From Polyangia bacterium (GTDB lineage Bacteria; Myxococcota_A; Polyangia; Polyangiales; Sandaracinaceae): a stretch of 43,266 nucleotides of DNA. A model generated the notes under the pieces. The model was not told the DNA's origin, did no database searches, and saw only the letters and a program-made list of their open reading frames with translations. The position numbers and the translations under genes were made by a program. This document shows, piece after piece, positions 1 through 8,342 of this stretch. The stretch covers positions 1 through 43,266 of the forward strand of contig JAUHXR010000033.1 in NCBI GenBank assembly GCA_030426845.1, read 5' to 3'. The stretch's first letter is position 1. Every line of letters starts with the position of its first letter.

Positions 1-2
1 GC

Positions 3-149
3 GGCGGGGGCGACACCGGCGGCAGCGGCGGCGGCGACACCGGCGGCGGTGGTGCTGGCGGCGGCGGCGGCGGCGCTGGCGGCGACACCGGCGGCGGCGA
101 CACCGGTGGCGGCGGCGAGACCGCGCCTCCCGACAACCCGTTCGGCTGA
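3..149 (+). CDS. C-terminal fragment of a Gly/Asp/Thr-rich low-complexity protein (5' end outside window)
   Basis: An open frame enters from the left edge and stops at TGA 147-149, giving about 48 residues. The visible part is almost entirely Gly with GDTGGG-like repeats and ends in the tail ETAPPDNPFG. The DNA is correspondingly repetitive. No transmembrane segment or sorting signal follows the Gly-rich tract, so nothing suggests a MYXO-CTERM or GlyGly-CTERM anchor. Such Gly-rich tails are common in large surface or TPR proteins of myxobacteria, but no function can be assigned from this fragment. The reading frame is favoured over the overlapping Ala-rich frame because it ends cleanly before non-coding tandem repeats. 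Confidence 0.55.
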   Translation, partial: GGGDTGGSGGGDTGGGGAGGGGGGAGGDTGGGDTGGGGETAPPDNPFG

Positions 150-215
150 TCGGTCACCGGCGTCGGGCGCTCGCTTGTCCGGGCGGTGTAGGGGCGCTCG
201 TTGCCCTGGCGCTGT

Positions 216-271
216 CGTCCGACCTCGCTCTCGTCCGACCTCGCTCTCGTCCGACCTCGCTCTCGTCCGAC
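216..271. repeat. 16-bp intergenic tandem repeat, three full copies plus half a copy
   Basis: The unit CGTCCGACCTCGCTCT occurs at 216-231, 232-247 and 248-263 without mismatch, and its first 8 bases recur at 264-271. The 16-bp period is not a multiple of three, which argues that this is non-coding spacer between the Gly-rich gene and the convergent rhomboid gene. No function is evident; slippage expansion is the simplest explanation. Confidence 0.85.
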
Positions 272-291
272 GCCCGCGTCCTCCGACCGCG

Positions 292-1002
292 TCAGCGCGG
301 GCGCATGCGGCGCAGCTCGGGGCGGACCACCCGCGGTCCGGGAGCGCGACCGTGCGTGCGAGCGAACAGACGGACGAGCGCGAGCCCCGCGACGAAGCCG
401 CCGACGTGGGCGAAGAACGCGACCCCACCCCCGCCCGCGACGTCGGCGAGGCTGAAGAAGCCGTAGACGAGCTGGAGCCCGAACCAGACGAAGAGGAAGA
501 CCCACGCGGGCAGCTCGACGAACTGCAGCAGGACGAAGATCGGCACGACCGTGACCACCCGCGCCCGGGGGAACAGCATCAGGTAGCCGCCGAGCACCCC
601 CGCGATCGCGCCGGACGCCCCGACCATCGGCACCTTCGCGCCGGGATCGATCGCCACCTGGGCGGCGACCGCCGCGAGCCCACTCAGGACGTAGAACAGG
701 AGGAAGCGGCTGCGCCCGAGCGCGTCCTCGATGTTGTCGCCGAAGACGTAGAGGAACCACATGTTCCCCAGCAGGTGCATCCAGCCGCCGTGGAGGAACA
801 TGCTCGTGAGCGGCGTCATCCAGCTCCCGAGGCTCGGCTCCTGGGTCAGGTAGTAGGGCACCACGCCCCAGCGCATCACGAAGCCCTCGAGCGCGGGGCC
901 CAGCATCCACTGGTAGATCCACACCGCGACGTTGAGCGCGATGAGCCCGTAGGTGAGGTAGGGCCGCGCCTTGGTGGGGTTGATGTCCCGAAGAGGGATC
1001 AC
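292..1002 (-). CDS. Rhomboid family intramembrane serine protease
   Basis: 236-residue integral membrane protein with the rhomboid hallmarks. The sequence HGGWMHLLGNMW (residues 71-82) carries the conserved His and Asn80 of the oxyanion region. GASGA (128-132) holds the nucleophile Ser130, and AHVGG (198-202) holds the catalytic His199. About six hydrophobic segments are visible. The family cleaves transmembrane substrates within the inner membrane using a Ser-His dyad. The Arg/Pro-rich C-terminal tail after residue 215 is probably cytoplasmic. The gene is divergent from the helicase at 1089 with a short spacer, and no substrate is obvious among its neighbours. It is not clearly a rhombosortase, since the neighbouring Gly-rich protein lacks a C-terminal anchor. 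Confidence 0.93.
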   Translation of the reverse strand: MIPLRDINPTKARPYLTYGLIALNVAVWIYQWMLGPALEGFVMRWGVVPYYLTQEPSLGSWMTPLTSMFLHGGWMHLLGNMWFLYVFGDNIEDALGRSRFLLFYVLSGLAAVAAQVAIDPGAKVPMVGASGAIAGVLGGYLMLFPRARVVTVVPIFVLLQFVELPAWVFLFVWFGLQLVYGFFSLADVAGGGGVAFFAHVGGFVAGLALVRLFARTHGRAPGPRVVRPELRRMRPR

Positions 1003-1088
1003 CGCCGGAACCTAAGGACTCCACCGGCGGCGTCAAACCACGCGCCGGGCCTCGCCGCGCCGATCGCTTCTTGGTAGAGAGCTGGTCT

Positions 1089-3020
1089 GTGCGCGCGCGC
1101 GATCTCCTGGACGAGGCGGGCCCGCTCGCCGCCGCCCTCCCGGGCTACGAGCGGCGCGAGGCTCAGCTCCGGATGACCGATCTCGTCGAGGCCACCCTCG
1201 AGCAGAAGGGCGTCGCGCTCGTGGAGGCCGGGACGGGCACTGGCAAGACGCTCGCGTACCTGGTGCCGGCCATCCTGAGCGGGCTCAAGGTCGTGATCTC
1301 GACCGGCACGCGGAACCTCCAGGACCAGATCATGGAGAAGGACCTGCCCCTGCTCCGCGAGCACCTCGGGATCCCGGTCGAGGCGGCCTGCATGAAGGGC
1401 CTGACGAACTACCTCTGCCGGCGCCGCTACCGGCAGCTGCTCGAGAGCCCCGACGCGGACCGCCCGACGATGTCGCGCCGGCTGCCCATCCTGATGGACT
1501 GGGTCGAGCGGACGGCCACCGGCGACCGCGCCGAGCTCGACGCCCTCGCCGAGGACGACCCCGTGTGGGCCGCCGTCCAGAGCGCACCCGACACCCGGGT
1601 CGGCGCGCGGTGCGCCTACCACGAGGACTGCTTCGTCACTGCGATGCGGCGCCGCGCGGAGGCCGCCCGACTCGTCGTCGTCAACCACCACCTCTTCTTC
1701 GCCGACCTCGCGACCCGCGGCCCGCACGGCGGCGGGGTCCTGCCGGACTACGACGCGGTGATCTTCGACGAGGCCCACCAGGTCGAGGACGTGGCCACGT
1801 TGTTCTTCGGCGTCCAGGTCAGCCAGCAGCAGATCGAGAAGCTGGTCCGCGACGCCGAGCGCGCGCTCCCGCCGGTCGCGAGCAGCGAGCGCGTCCTGCG
1901 CCGCGCGCTCCACGACGCCGAGGATCTCTTCGCGCGCCTCCCCGAGCCGACCCGCGAGGGTGGGCGCGCCGCGCTCCCGCCCGAGCTCCTCGGCGGCGCC
2001 GACTACCACGCGCTGGACGCGTCCCTCGAGGCGCTCGCCCTCGTGCTCGAGCGCGAGGCGAGCGACCCATCCGACGGGGGGCCCCGGGCTGGTGCGATCC
2101 TCCGTGAGCAGCAGCTCGGCCAGCTCGCGCGGCGCACCCACCGGCTCCGCGACGGGCTCGCCAAGGTCGCCGACGGCGCGACGAGCGCCGCGATCACCTG
2201 GGCCGAGCGCACCGGACGGCGAAGCGCGGTCGGCGCCTCCCCGGTCCGGGTCGGCCCCATCTTCCGCGACGAGGTGCTGCACCGCGTCCCCGCGGTCGTC
2301 TTGACGAGCGCGACCCTGACCACCGGCGGCTCGTTCGACTACGTCCGGCGCCGCCTCGGGATCGACTTCGAGGTCGACGAGGTGCAGCTCGAGTCGCCCT
2401 TCGACCACGCCCGCCAGGCCGCGCTCTACCTGCCGCCGCTCCCGGACCCGCGCTCGCCCGCCTTCCCCGACGCCGCGATCGCCGAGATCGTCCAGCTCGT
2501 GCGGCTCACCGGCGGCGGCGCCTTCGTGCTGACCACCTCGCTCCGCTCGATGAGCCGCCTCGCCGAGGGCGCGCGTCGCCAGCTCCGCGGCCGCCCGATC
2601 TACGTCCAGGGCGAGGCCCCGAAGGGCGCGCTCCTCGCCCGCTTCAAGGACGACGGCGACGCGGTGCTCTTCGCCACGATGAGCTTCTGGGAGGGCGTCG
2701 ACGTTCCCGGCCGCGCGCTCCGCCTCGTGGTGATCGACAAGCTACCTTTCGACGTCCCGACCGACCCGCTGGTCGAGGCCCGCTGCCGCGCGCTCGAGGA
2801 AGAGGGCGAGGCGCCGTTCATCCGCTACCTCGTTCCGTCCGCCGCGCTCACCCTCAAGCAGGGCTTCGGCCGGCTGATCCGTTCGCGCGGCGACCGCGGC
2901 ATCGTCGCGGTCCTCGACTCGCGGCTGACGCAGAAGGGCTACGGGCAGGTGTTCCTCAAGAGCCTGCCTCCGGCCACGCGATGCGAGCGCCTCGATCAGC
3001 TCACGGCGTTCATGGCGTGA
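1089..3020 (+). CDS. dinG: ATP-dependent DNA helicase, DinG/YoaA (XPD-like, Fe-S) family
   Basis: Superfamily 2 helicase of the Rad3/XPD type, acting in DNA repair and resolution of unusual DNA or R-loop structures. Numbering from GTG 1089 (643 residues): Walker A EAGTGTGKT 46-54, DEAH 227-230, then motifs SFWEGVDVPG and QGFGRLIRS near the C-terminus. Four cysteines (about 101, 110, 175 and 181, in ACMKGLTNYLC and ARCAYHEDC) match the 4Fe-4S cluster of XPD/DinG helicases. The start is uncertain: TTG 1071 is in frame and gives 649 residues, but GAGAG at 1077-1081 sits 7 nt before GTG 1089, so the GTG is preferred. There is no N-terminal exonuclease domain, so it is closer to the short Gram-negative type than to Bacillus DinG. 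It is convergent with the small secreted protein at 3045. Confidence 0.9.
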   Translation: MRARDLLDEAGPLAAALPGYERREAQLRMTDLVEATLEQKGVALVEAGTGTGKTLAYLVPAILSGLKVVISTGTRNLQDQIMEKDLPLLREHLGIPVEAACMKGLTNYLCRRRYRQLLESPDADRPTMSRRLPILMDWVERTATGDRAELDALAEDDPVWAAVQSAPDTRVGARCAYHEDCFVTAMRRRAEAARLVVVNHHLFFADLATRGPHGGGVLPDYDAVIFDEAHQVEDVATLFFGVQVSQQQIEKLVRDAERALPPVASSERVLRRALHDAEDLFARLPEPTREGGRAALPPELLGGADYHALDASLEALALVLEREASDPSDGGPRAGAILREQQLGQLARRTHRLRDGLAKVADGATSAAITWAERTGRRSAVGASPVRVGPIFRDEVLHRVPAVVLTSATLTTGGSFDYVRRRLGIDFEVDEVQLESPFDHARQAALYLPPLPDPRSPAFPDAAIAEIVQLVRLTGGGAFVLTTSLRSMSRLAEGARRQLRGRPIYVQGEAPKGALLARFKDDGDAVLFATMSFWEGVDVPGRALRLVVIDKLPFDVPTDPLVEARCRALEEEGEAPFIRYLVPSAALTLKQGFGRLIRSRGDRGIVAVLDSRLTQKGYGQVFLKSLPPATRCERLDQLTAFMA

Positions 3021-3044
3021 GCCGCCGCGCGCGGCCGAGCCGGC

Positions 3045-3497
3045 TCACCCTCCACCGCTCGCGACGCGCGGCGGGCGACGCCAGATCCACGACTGGCGGG
3101 CGCCTCGCTGGACGCCGAGCCGGACACGGGCCCCTCGCCAGCGGGGCGCGCCACGCACGTAGCCGGGCTCGCCGGCGGCGTCGGCCGCTAGCGCCCTGAG
3201 GTCCATCGGCCAGACCCGCCCGGTCGGCAGGTGGACGAAGTACGCCTCGCTCAAGTGCAGCTGCGTGGTGTGGCGCCAGGCGCACGCCAGCCACGGCCCT
3301 CGCTCGGCGCAGCGCAGGCGCCCGCGGTGCGTCCCCGCCTCACCACGCAGCGAGACGCGACGCGAGCCGACGCGCAGGGCGCAGACTCCGTGCCGATCGC
3401 ATCGCACCTGCCACTCGTCGGCGCGGGCCGACGCGGTGAACGCCGTGAGGACGCAGAGGAGAGCCGCGAGGCTCAGAGCCTGACGCGCGATCGGCAC
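3045..3497 (-). CDS. Small secreted Cys-containing hypothetical protein
   Basis: 150-residue protein starting at GTG 3497 with a signal peptide (MPIARQALSLAALLCVLTA... followed by ASARA, probable cleavage before DEW). The mature part has paired cysteines (QVRCDRHGVC, then RLRCAERGPWLAC) suggesting disulphides, then a Trp/Arg-rich C-terminal half ending in a short Gly run. It matches no family I recognise. It lies 46 bp downstream of speA on the same strand and could be co-transcribed with it, though no functional link is apparent. The signal peptide makes it more credible than the overlapping frames. Confidence 0.6.
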   Translation of the reverse strand: MPIARQALSLAALLCVLTAFTASARADEWQVRCDRHGVCALRVGSRRVSLRGEAGTHRGRLRCAERGPWLACAWRHTTQLHLSEAYFVHLPTGRVWPMDLRALAADAAGEPGYVRGAPRWRGARVRLGVQRGARQSWIWRRPPRVASGGG

Positions 3498-3543
3498 GAC
3501 CCCGCAGACGGGCGGGCGGCCCGCCGCATTCCGCAGGCCGCGC

Positions 3544-5538
3544 TCAGCGCGCCGGCTTCGGGTTCTGCAGCGGCGGCGGCGGCGGCACGCTGGGGTGATC
3601 GGCGGGGCCGTCCGAGTCGCCCGTGAGGTAGGTGTACCCGCGCAGCGACTCCTCGTAGTGGCGCATCAAGAGCCGCACGTTCTCGATCGTGATCAGGCCC
3701 CGACGGCGCGCGCTCTCCGCCTGCAGACGGAGCCGCTCGACCATCTCCTGCGGCTCGTACTCGACGTAGCCGAGGACCTCTCGGACCGAGTCCCCGTAGA
3801 CGACGCTGGCGACCTCGTAGCCGTCCTCCTCGAGGCTCACGTGGACCGCGTGGGTGTCGCCGAAGAGGTTGTGGAGGTCGCCGAGGATCTCCTGGTAGGC
3901 GCCGTTCAGGAACATCGCCATGAAGTAGCGCTCGCCCGCTCGGATCTCGTGGACCTCCAGCGCGCGCTTGACGTCCTCGAAGTCGATGAAGCGATCGATC
4001 TTGCCGTCGCTGTCGCAGGTCAGGTCGGCGATGGTCGCGCGCTCGGTCGGCTCCTCGTCGAGCCGGTGAATGGGCATCACCGGGAAGAGCTGCCCGATCG
4101 CCCACACGTCCGGCGCCGACTGGAAGACGCTGAAGTTGCAGTAGTAGATCGCGCTCATCATCTCCTCGAGCGACTGCACCTCCTCGGGCACGGTCTTGAC
4201 GCGCGACGCGAGGGCGGTGATCCGATCGAGGCAGTGCCAGTAGAGGCGCTCCGCCTGGGCGCGCTGGCGGAGCGTGATGTAGCCGAACTTGAAGAGGCTG
4301 TCGGCCTCCTCCTTGCCTTGCTGCGCGTCATGCAAACTCTCTTGCAAGTTCTTGGCGCGGACGTTCTCCCAGGTCTCGTAGAGCTCGTCGAGCACCCGGT
4401 GCGCGCCCTCGCCGGGGTGATCGGGCGCCGCGCCGCCGGAGCGCACGCCGTTGGTCCCGACCACCTCGAACACGAGCACCGACTGGTGCGCGCTCACCGC
4501 GCGCCCGCTCTCGCTCACCAGCGTCGGGACCGGGACGCCCTTGCGATCGCACGCCTCCTTGACCTCGGAGACGACGTCGTAGGCGTACTCCTGCTCGTCG
4601 TAGTTCATCGACGCGTGGAAATCGGTCTTGCTCCCGTCGTAGTCGACCGCGAGGCCGCCGCCGACGTCGAGGTAGCCCATCTTGGCGCCCATCTGCGCGA
4701 GCTCGCCGTAGATGTGGGCCGCCTCGCGCAGCGCGTTCTTGACCGGGATGATGCTCGAGATCTGCGAGCCGATGTGGAAGTGCAGGAGCTGCAGGCAGTC
4801 GAGCATGTCGCGCTCTTTGAGGCGGTCGACGACCTCGACGATCTCCGCGACGCTGAGGCCGAACTTGGCGCGATCGCCGGTCGACGTGTTCCACCGGCCG
4901 ACCCCGCGCGAGCTGAGCTTGGCGCGCACCCCGAGCGCGGGCCGGACGCCCGTCTTCTCTGCCGCCGCGAAGGCGTGGTCCAGCTCCTCGAGCCGCTCGA
5001 GGACGACGAAGACCTTCTTGCCGAAGAGCTGCGCGAGGAGCGCGGTCTCGACGTAGGCCCGGTCCTTGTAGCCGTTGCACACGATCAGCCCGCCGTCGGT
5101 GCCCATCGCCGAGAGGGCGATGAGGAGCTCGGGCTTGCTGCCCGCCTCGAGCCCGAACTCCCACGGCCGCCCGTGCTCGACGACCTCGTCGATGAAGTGC
5201 CGCTGCTGGTTGACCTTCACCGGGAAGACGCCCTGGTAGCGCCCGTCGTACTCGTACTCCTCGATCGCCCGCCGGAAGCACTCGTTGATGTGCTTGATGC
5301 GGTGCTTGAGGACGTCCGAGAACCGGATGAGGAGCGGCAGGTCGAGCCCACGCGCCTCGAGGTCACGCGTGAGCTCGAAGAGATCGACGACCGGCCCGCC
5401 CTCGGTGCCCACCTCGACGCGGCCGGCCGCGTTGATCCGGAAGTACGGCGCCCCCCAGCGGGAGATTTGATACAGCTCCGCGCTCTGGGCGAGGGACCAG
5501 GCGGGCGGGGCGTCGGACGGGTCGTTGGGCTCGGTCAT
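3544..5538 (-). CDS. speA: Biosynthetic arginine decarboxylase
   Basis: PLP-dependent fold-III decarboxylase converting arginine to agmatine, the first step of the agmatine route to putrescine. With ATG at 5538 it has 664 residues, close to the usual 630-660 of SpeA. Visible landmarks are the N-terminal region WSLAQSAELYQISRWGAPYF, the PLP lysine in FPVKVNQQ (Lys108), GSKPELLIAL, CNGYKDRAYVE, HFHIGSQ, the Gly-rich phosphate loop LDVGGGLAVDY and SESGRA. An upstream in-frame extension to 5730 is rejected because it runs through the divergent kinase gene and has no SpeA-like sequence. A Pro-rich tail (PPPPPLQNPKPAR) ends the protein. The gene is divergent from the kinase, with a gap of about 60-100 bp. 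Confidence 0.95.
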   Translation of the reverse strand: MTEPNDPSDAPPAWSLAQSAELYQISRWGAPYFRINAAGRVEVGTEGGPVVDLFELTRDLEARGLDLPLLIRFSDVLKHRIKHINECFRRAIEEYEYDGRYQGVFPVKVNQQRHFIDEVVEHGRPWEFGLEAGSKPELLIALSAMGTDGGLIVCNGYKDRAYVETALLAQLFGKKVFVVLERLEELDHAFAAAEKTGVRPALGVRAKLSSRGVGRWNTSTGDRAKFGLSVAEIVEVVDRLKERDMLDCLQLLHFHIGSQISSIIPVKNALREAAHIYGELAQMGAKMGYLDVGGGLAVDYDGSKTDFHASMNYDEQEYAYDVVSEVKEACDRKGVPVPTLVSESGRAVSAHQSVLVFEVVGTNGVRSGGAAPDHPGEGAHRVLDELYETWENVRAKNLQESLHDAQQGKEEADSLFKFGYITLRQRAQAERLYWHCLDRITALASRVKTVPEEVQSLEEMMSAIYYCNFSVFQSAPDVWAIGQLFPVMPIHRLDEEPTERATIADLTCDSDGKIDRFIDFEDVKRALEVHEIRAGERYFMAMFLNGAYQEILGDLHNLFGDTHAVHVSLEEDGYEVASVVYGDSVREVLGYVEYEPQEMVERLRLQAESARRRGLITIENVRLLMRHYEESLRGYTYLTGDSDGPADHPSVPPPPPLQNPKPAR

Positions 5539-5638
5539 CGGCGCGGGGATCTTGTTGGGTGTGGCTGACCAGGGCAACGGGTTTTCGCCCCAGCCCATGT
5601 CGCTCGATCCGATCCGCGGGTACCCTCCGTCATCGGGC

Positions 5639-7171
5639 ATGGACGACTCCAACGCGCTCGCCGAGACGGTCGCCGCGACCCCGACGCCGGGAGGTCTCTC
5701 CGCGCCGTCGAGCGACGACGCGGAGGGCATGAGCGGCGCGACGCTCGATCACTTCTCGATCGGCGAGCGGCTCGGCAAGGGCGGGATGGGCGAGGTCTAC
5801 GCGGCGACCGACACCTCGCTCGACCGGCCGGTCGCGATCAAGGTGCTGCGGCCCGAGCTCACCGCCCACGCCGCGATGAGCGAGCGGTTCCTGCGCGAGG
5901 CGCGCGCGCAGGCCTGCTTCAACCACCCGAACATCGTCCACATCTACTACATCGGCCGGCGCCCCACCCCGTCCGGCGAGGCGTCGCTCTTCTTCGCGAT
6001 GGAGCGCGTGGCCGGCGGCGACCTGGACGATCTGCTCACCCGCGGCGAGGTGATGCCGCCCGAGGAGGCGCGCCTCGCGATGCTCCAGGTCGCGCGCGGG
6101 CTGCGGGCCGCCCACCGCGCCGGGGTCATCCACCGCGACATCAAGCCGTCCAACCTGATGGTGAGCGAGGAGGGGCTCATCAAGATCGCCGACTTCGGCC
6201 TCGCCAAGCCGATGGACGGCGACAACCAGATCACCCAGGAGGGCTCGCTCGTCGGCAGCCCCTACTACATGTCGCCCGAGCAGGCGGTCGGCGACGCGAT
6301 CGACCACCGGGCGGACATGTACTCGCTCGGCGCGTCGTTCTATCACCTGCTCAGTGGGCGGCCGCCGTTCGACGGGCCCCGCCCGATGGCGGTCGTCGCC
6401 AAGCACCTCAGCGAGGACCTCACCCCGCTCCGCGAGGTCGCCCCGCACGTCTCGCCCCGGCTCGCGAAGATCGTCGAGCGCCTCCTCGCGAAGAAGCCCG
6501 ACGACCGCTTCGAGGACTACGACGCCCTGATCGCCGCGCTCGAGGCCGCCGCGCCCCGCCCGCGCGCCCACGCGCCGTTCATGACGCGCGCCGCGGCCGC
6601 GCTCGTCGACTTCTTCCTCGCCGGCGCGCTCATCGGCGCGCTCCGCTGGGTCGGCCTGCTCGTCTACCTCGTCGTGGTCACCGTCGGCTACGCCTGGCGC
6701 GGCCAGTCCCCGGCCAAGTTCCTCCTCGGCATCGAGGTGATCCGCGACGACGGCGGTCGGCTCGGCTGGCTCCGCGCGGCCGCCCGCACCGTGTCGCAGC
6801 TCTGGATGCCGATCCTCGCCGGCGGGCTCATCGCGCTCACCAGCGGCGTGCCAGAGCTGCTCAACACGATCGAGACGCTCCACACCGAGTCGATCGACGA
6901 GCTGCGCAGCGTGCTCGTCGCGCTCGGGATCAGCCACGGCGCGATGAGCATCCTCTACTTCGTCGGCCTCGGCCTCGCGCTGTTCCACCCGGAGGACAAG
7001 ACCGTGCACGATCTCCTCTGCCGCACCCAGGTCGTCTACCGCCTGAAGGCGCGCGCCGCGAGCGCGGCCTCCGGCTCGAGCGCCGGCAGCCAGCCCGACC
7101 TCGAGTCGCTCGGCAAGAAGCTCAGCACGCGCCCGCCCCCCGCCGACGGAGACGACGATCAGGTCAGGTAG
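5639..7171 (+). CDS. Serine/threonine protein kinase fused to an RDD-family membrane domain
   Basis: Numbered from ATG 5639 (510 residues), the N-terminal half is a complete Hanks-type kinase: Gly loop GKGGMGEVY 46-54, ATP lysine Lys68 in VAIKVL, catalytic HRD 165-167 in HRDIKPSN, DFG 185-187 and SPEQ 212-215. All key residues are present, so activity is expected. From about residue 305 it continues into an RDD-type domain: PFMTRAAAALVDFF, several hydrophobic helices, GQSPAKFLLGIEVI and DKTVHDLLCRTQVVY. This puts the kinase on the cytoplasmic side of the inner membrane. An alternative start at ATG 5597 adds 14 residues. The last 13 bp overlap the end of the convergent prenyltransferase gene. 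Substrates are unknown; the FHA protein at 22853-23677 is a possible phosphothreonine reader, but that link is speculative. Confidence 0.92.
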   Translation: MDDSNALAETVAATPTPGGLSAPSSDDAEGMSGATLDHFSIGERLGKGGMGEVYAATDTSLDRPVAIKVLRPELTAHAAMSERFLREARAQACFNHPNIVHIYYIGRRPTPSGEASLFFAMERVAGGDLDDLLTRGEVMPPEEARLAMLQVARGLRAAHRAGVIHRDIKPSNLMVSEEGLIKIADFGLAKPMDGDNQITQEGSLVGSPYYMSPEQAVGDAIDHRADMYSLGASFYHLLSGRPPFDGPRPMAVVAKHLSEDLTPLREVAPHVSPRLAKIVERLLAKKPDDRFEDYDALIAALEAAAPRPRAHAPFMTRAAAALVDFFLAGALIGALRWVGLLVYLVVVTVGYAWRGQSPAKFLLGIEVIRDDGGRLGWLRAAARTVSQLWMPILAGGLIALTSGVPELLNTIETLHTESIDELRSVLVALGISHGAMSILYFVGLGLALFHPEDKTVHDLLCRTQVVYRLKARAASAASGSSAGSQPDLESLGKKLSTRPPPADGDDDQVR

Positions 7172-8034
7172 ATGATCGCGATCGTCGTGACCACGCCGAG
7201 CACGCCGGTCGCGAGGAAGGGCCCATCGCGCAGCATCTCCTCCGTCGGGCTCTCCGACTCGGGCCGGTTGCGCACGAGGTGGATGAAGCGGAGCACGCCG
7301 ACGAGGAGGAACACGCTCGTCACGATGAGCAGGTCCGTCCCGAACGCGGCGCGCGTGTGCGGGTCGAGCGTGTAGACGCAGTAGGTCGCGAAGGTCGCGG
7401 TGCCGGTGATCCAGAGCAGCACGTTGACGGCGCGGCGGCTGTAGCGCTCGAGCACCTTGCGGCTCGACGCAGAGCCGGTGCGCTCCTGCACGACGAGCTC
7501 GTGCATCCGCTTGCCGAGGCCGAGGAAGGTCGCGAGGAGGAACGTGACGATCAGGAGGTAGAGCGACGGCGGGACGTCGGCCGCGAAGGAGCCGGCGACC
7601 ACGCGGAGCTCGAAGCCGAGCGCGATCGAGAGCACGTCCACGTAGGCGACGCGCTTGAGGCCGAAGCTGTAGGCGATGTTGTTCGCGAGGTAGCCGGCGA
7701 GGCTGGCGAGGAACCAGGCGCTCACGAACCAGCCGGCGCCGAGCGCGACGACGCCGAGGGCGATCATCACGAGCGCCGCCGCCCGCTCGGTCACCGCGCC
7801 GGAGGCGATCGGGCGGTTCTTCTTCACCGGGTGCGCGCGATCGGCGTCGACGTCGACCAGGTCGTTGAGGACGTAGACCGCGCTCGCGAGGAGCGAGAAG
7901 CAGGCGAAGCCGGCCAGCGCGCCGAGGACCTTGCGGAGGTCGAAGAGCTCCTGGGCGAAGATCACGGGGGCGAGGACGAAGAGGTTCTTCACCCACTGGT
8001 GAGGCCTCATCGTCTTGATCAGCCCGCGGAGCAT
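7159..8034 (-). CDS. UbiA-family prenyltransferase, resembling decaprenyl-phosphate phosphoribosyltransferase
   Basis: 291-residue membrane enzyme from ATG 8034, rich in hydrophobic helices. It opens with RPHQWVKNLFVLAP. The first Asp-rich motif, NDLVDVDADRAHP, is followed by KKNRPIASGAV, and a second conserved region reads YSFGLKRVAYVDVLSIALGFELRVVAG. This pattern matches the Rv3806c-like decaprenyl-phosphate phosphoribosyltransferase group better than UbiA or CyoE proper. In actinobacteria that enzyme makes decaprenyl-phosphoryl-ribose, the arabinan precursor; in Gram-negative bacteria the acceptor and use are less defined. A longer in-frame start near 8229 is rejected because its sequence lacks the family pattern and crosses the hairpin region. 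The gene is convergent with the kinase and overlaps it by 13 bp. Confidence 0.85.
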   Translation of the reverse strand: MLRGLIKTMRPHQWVKNLFVLAPVIFAQELFDLRKVLGALAGFACFSLLASAVYVLNDLVDVDADRAHPVKKNRPIASGAVTERAAALVMIALGVVALGAGWFVSAWFLASLAGYLANNIAYSFGLKRVAYVDVLSIALGFELRVVAGSFAADVPPSLYLLIVTFLLATFLGLGKRMHELVVQERTGSASSRKVLERYSRRAVNVLLWITGTATFATYCVYTLDPHTRAAFGTDLLIVTSVFLLVGVLRFIHLVRNRPESESPTEEMLRDGPFLATGVLGVVTTIAIIYLT

Positions 8035-8342
8035 GGCGGGCGACCATAGCCCCTCCGCCCGCGAGACGGTAGCGGGAGGCTCCCCGCGCGAGCGCCCGAG
8101 CCGTTGAAGTGAGGGGCCCCCACCGGCGACCCGACCATTCGGGTCGTCGACCTCGGACCCGGCGGGGGCCCCGTCAGCTCTGTCGACGCGTGAGGGCGCG
8201 AGAAGTTTCGTCGCGCGTCGCGAGCCCACCCTCTTGCCGGCGCGGAGACCACGAGCGACCCCGCGGGAACCCCCACGCCCTGTCGCTTGTCCAGGGCTGG
8301 GGCGGTGAGTACCGTTCCCGCTCCCCGCCGCCCGGAGACCCC
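8035..8342. other. 308-bp intergenic region between divergent genes, containing a nested inverted repeat
   Basis: This is the only gene-free stretch over 300 bp. It lies between the divergent prenyltransferase (start 8034) and the DUF3857 gene (start 8343), so promoters for both should be here, but I could not pick convincing -35/-10 pairs. It contains the hairpin at 8113-8172 and, at 8334-8337, a GGAG Shine-Dalgarno element 5 nt before GTG 8343. No convincing small ORF is seen. Confidence 0.6.
8113..8172. other. Nested GC-rich inverted repeat (possible structured leader or regulatory element)
   Basis: The outer arms GGGGCCCCC (8113-8121) and GGGGGCCCC (8164-8172) are perfect complements, extended by CCGG/CCGG (8123-8126 with 8159-8162) after one A/C mismatch. 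Inside is a perfect 8-bp hairpin, CGACCCGA (8127-8134) with TCGGGTCG (8139-8146), loop CCAT. There is no T-run on either strand, so it is not a classical intrinsic terminator. It could be a 5'-UTR structure of the gene at 8343, a protein-binding palindrome or a small-RNA fold; the sequence alone does not decide. Confidence 0.6.

Noticed and set aside
1-1002. Possible rhombosortase with a GlyGly/MYXO-CTERM substrate next door
   Set aside because: The Gly-rich neighbour ends without a transmembrane helix or Arg cluster, so it lacks a rhombosortase sorting signal; the rhomboid motifs fit an ordinary GlpG-like protease.
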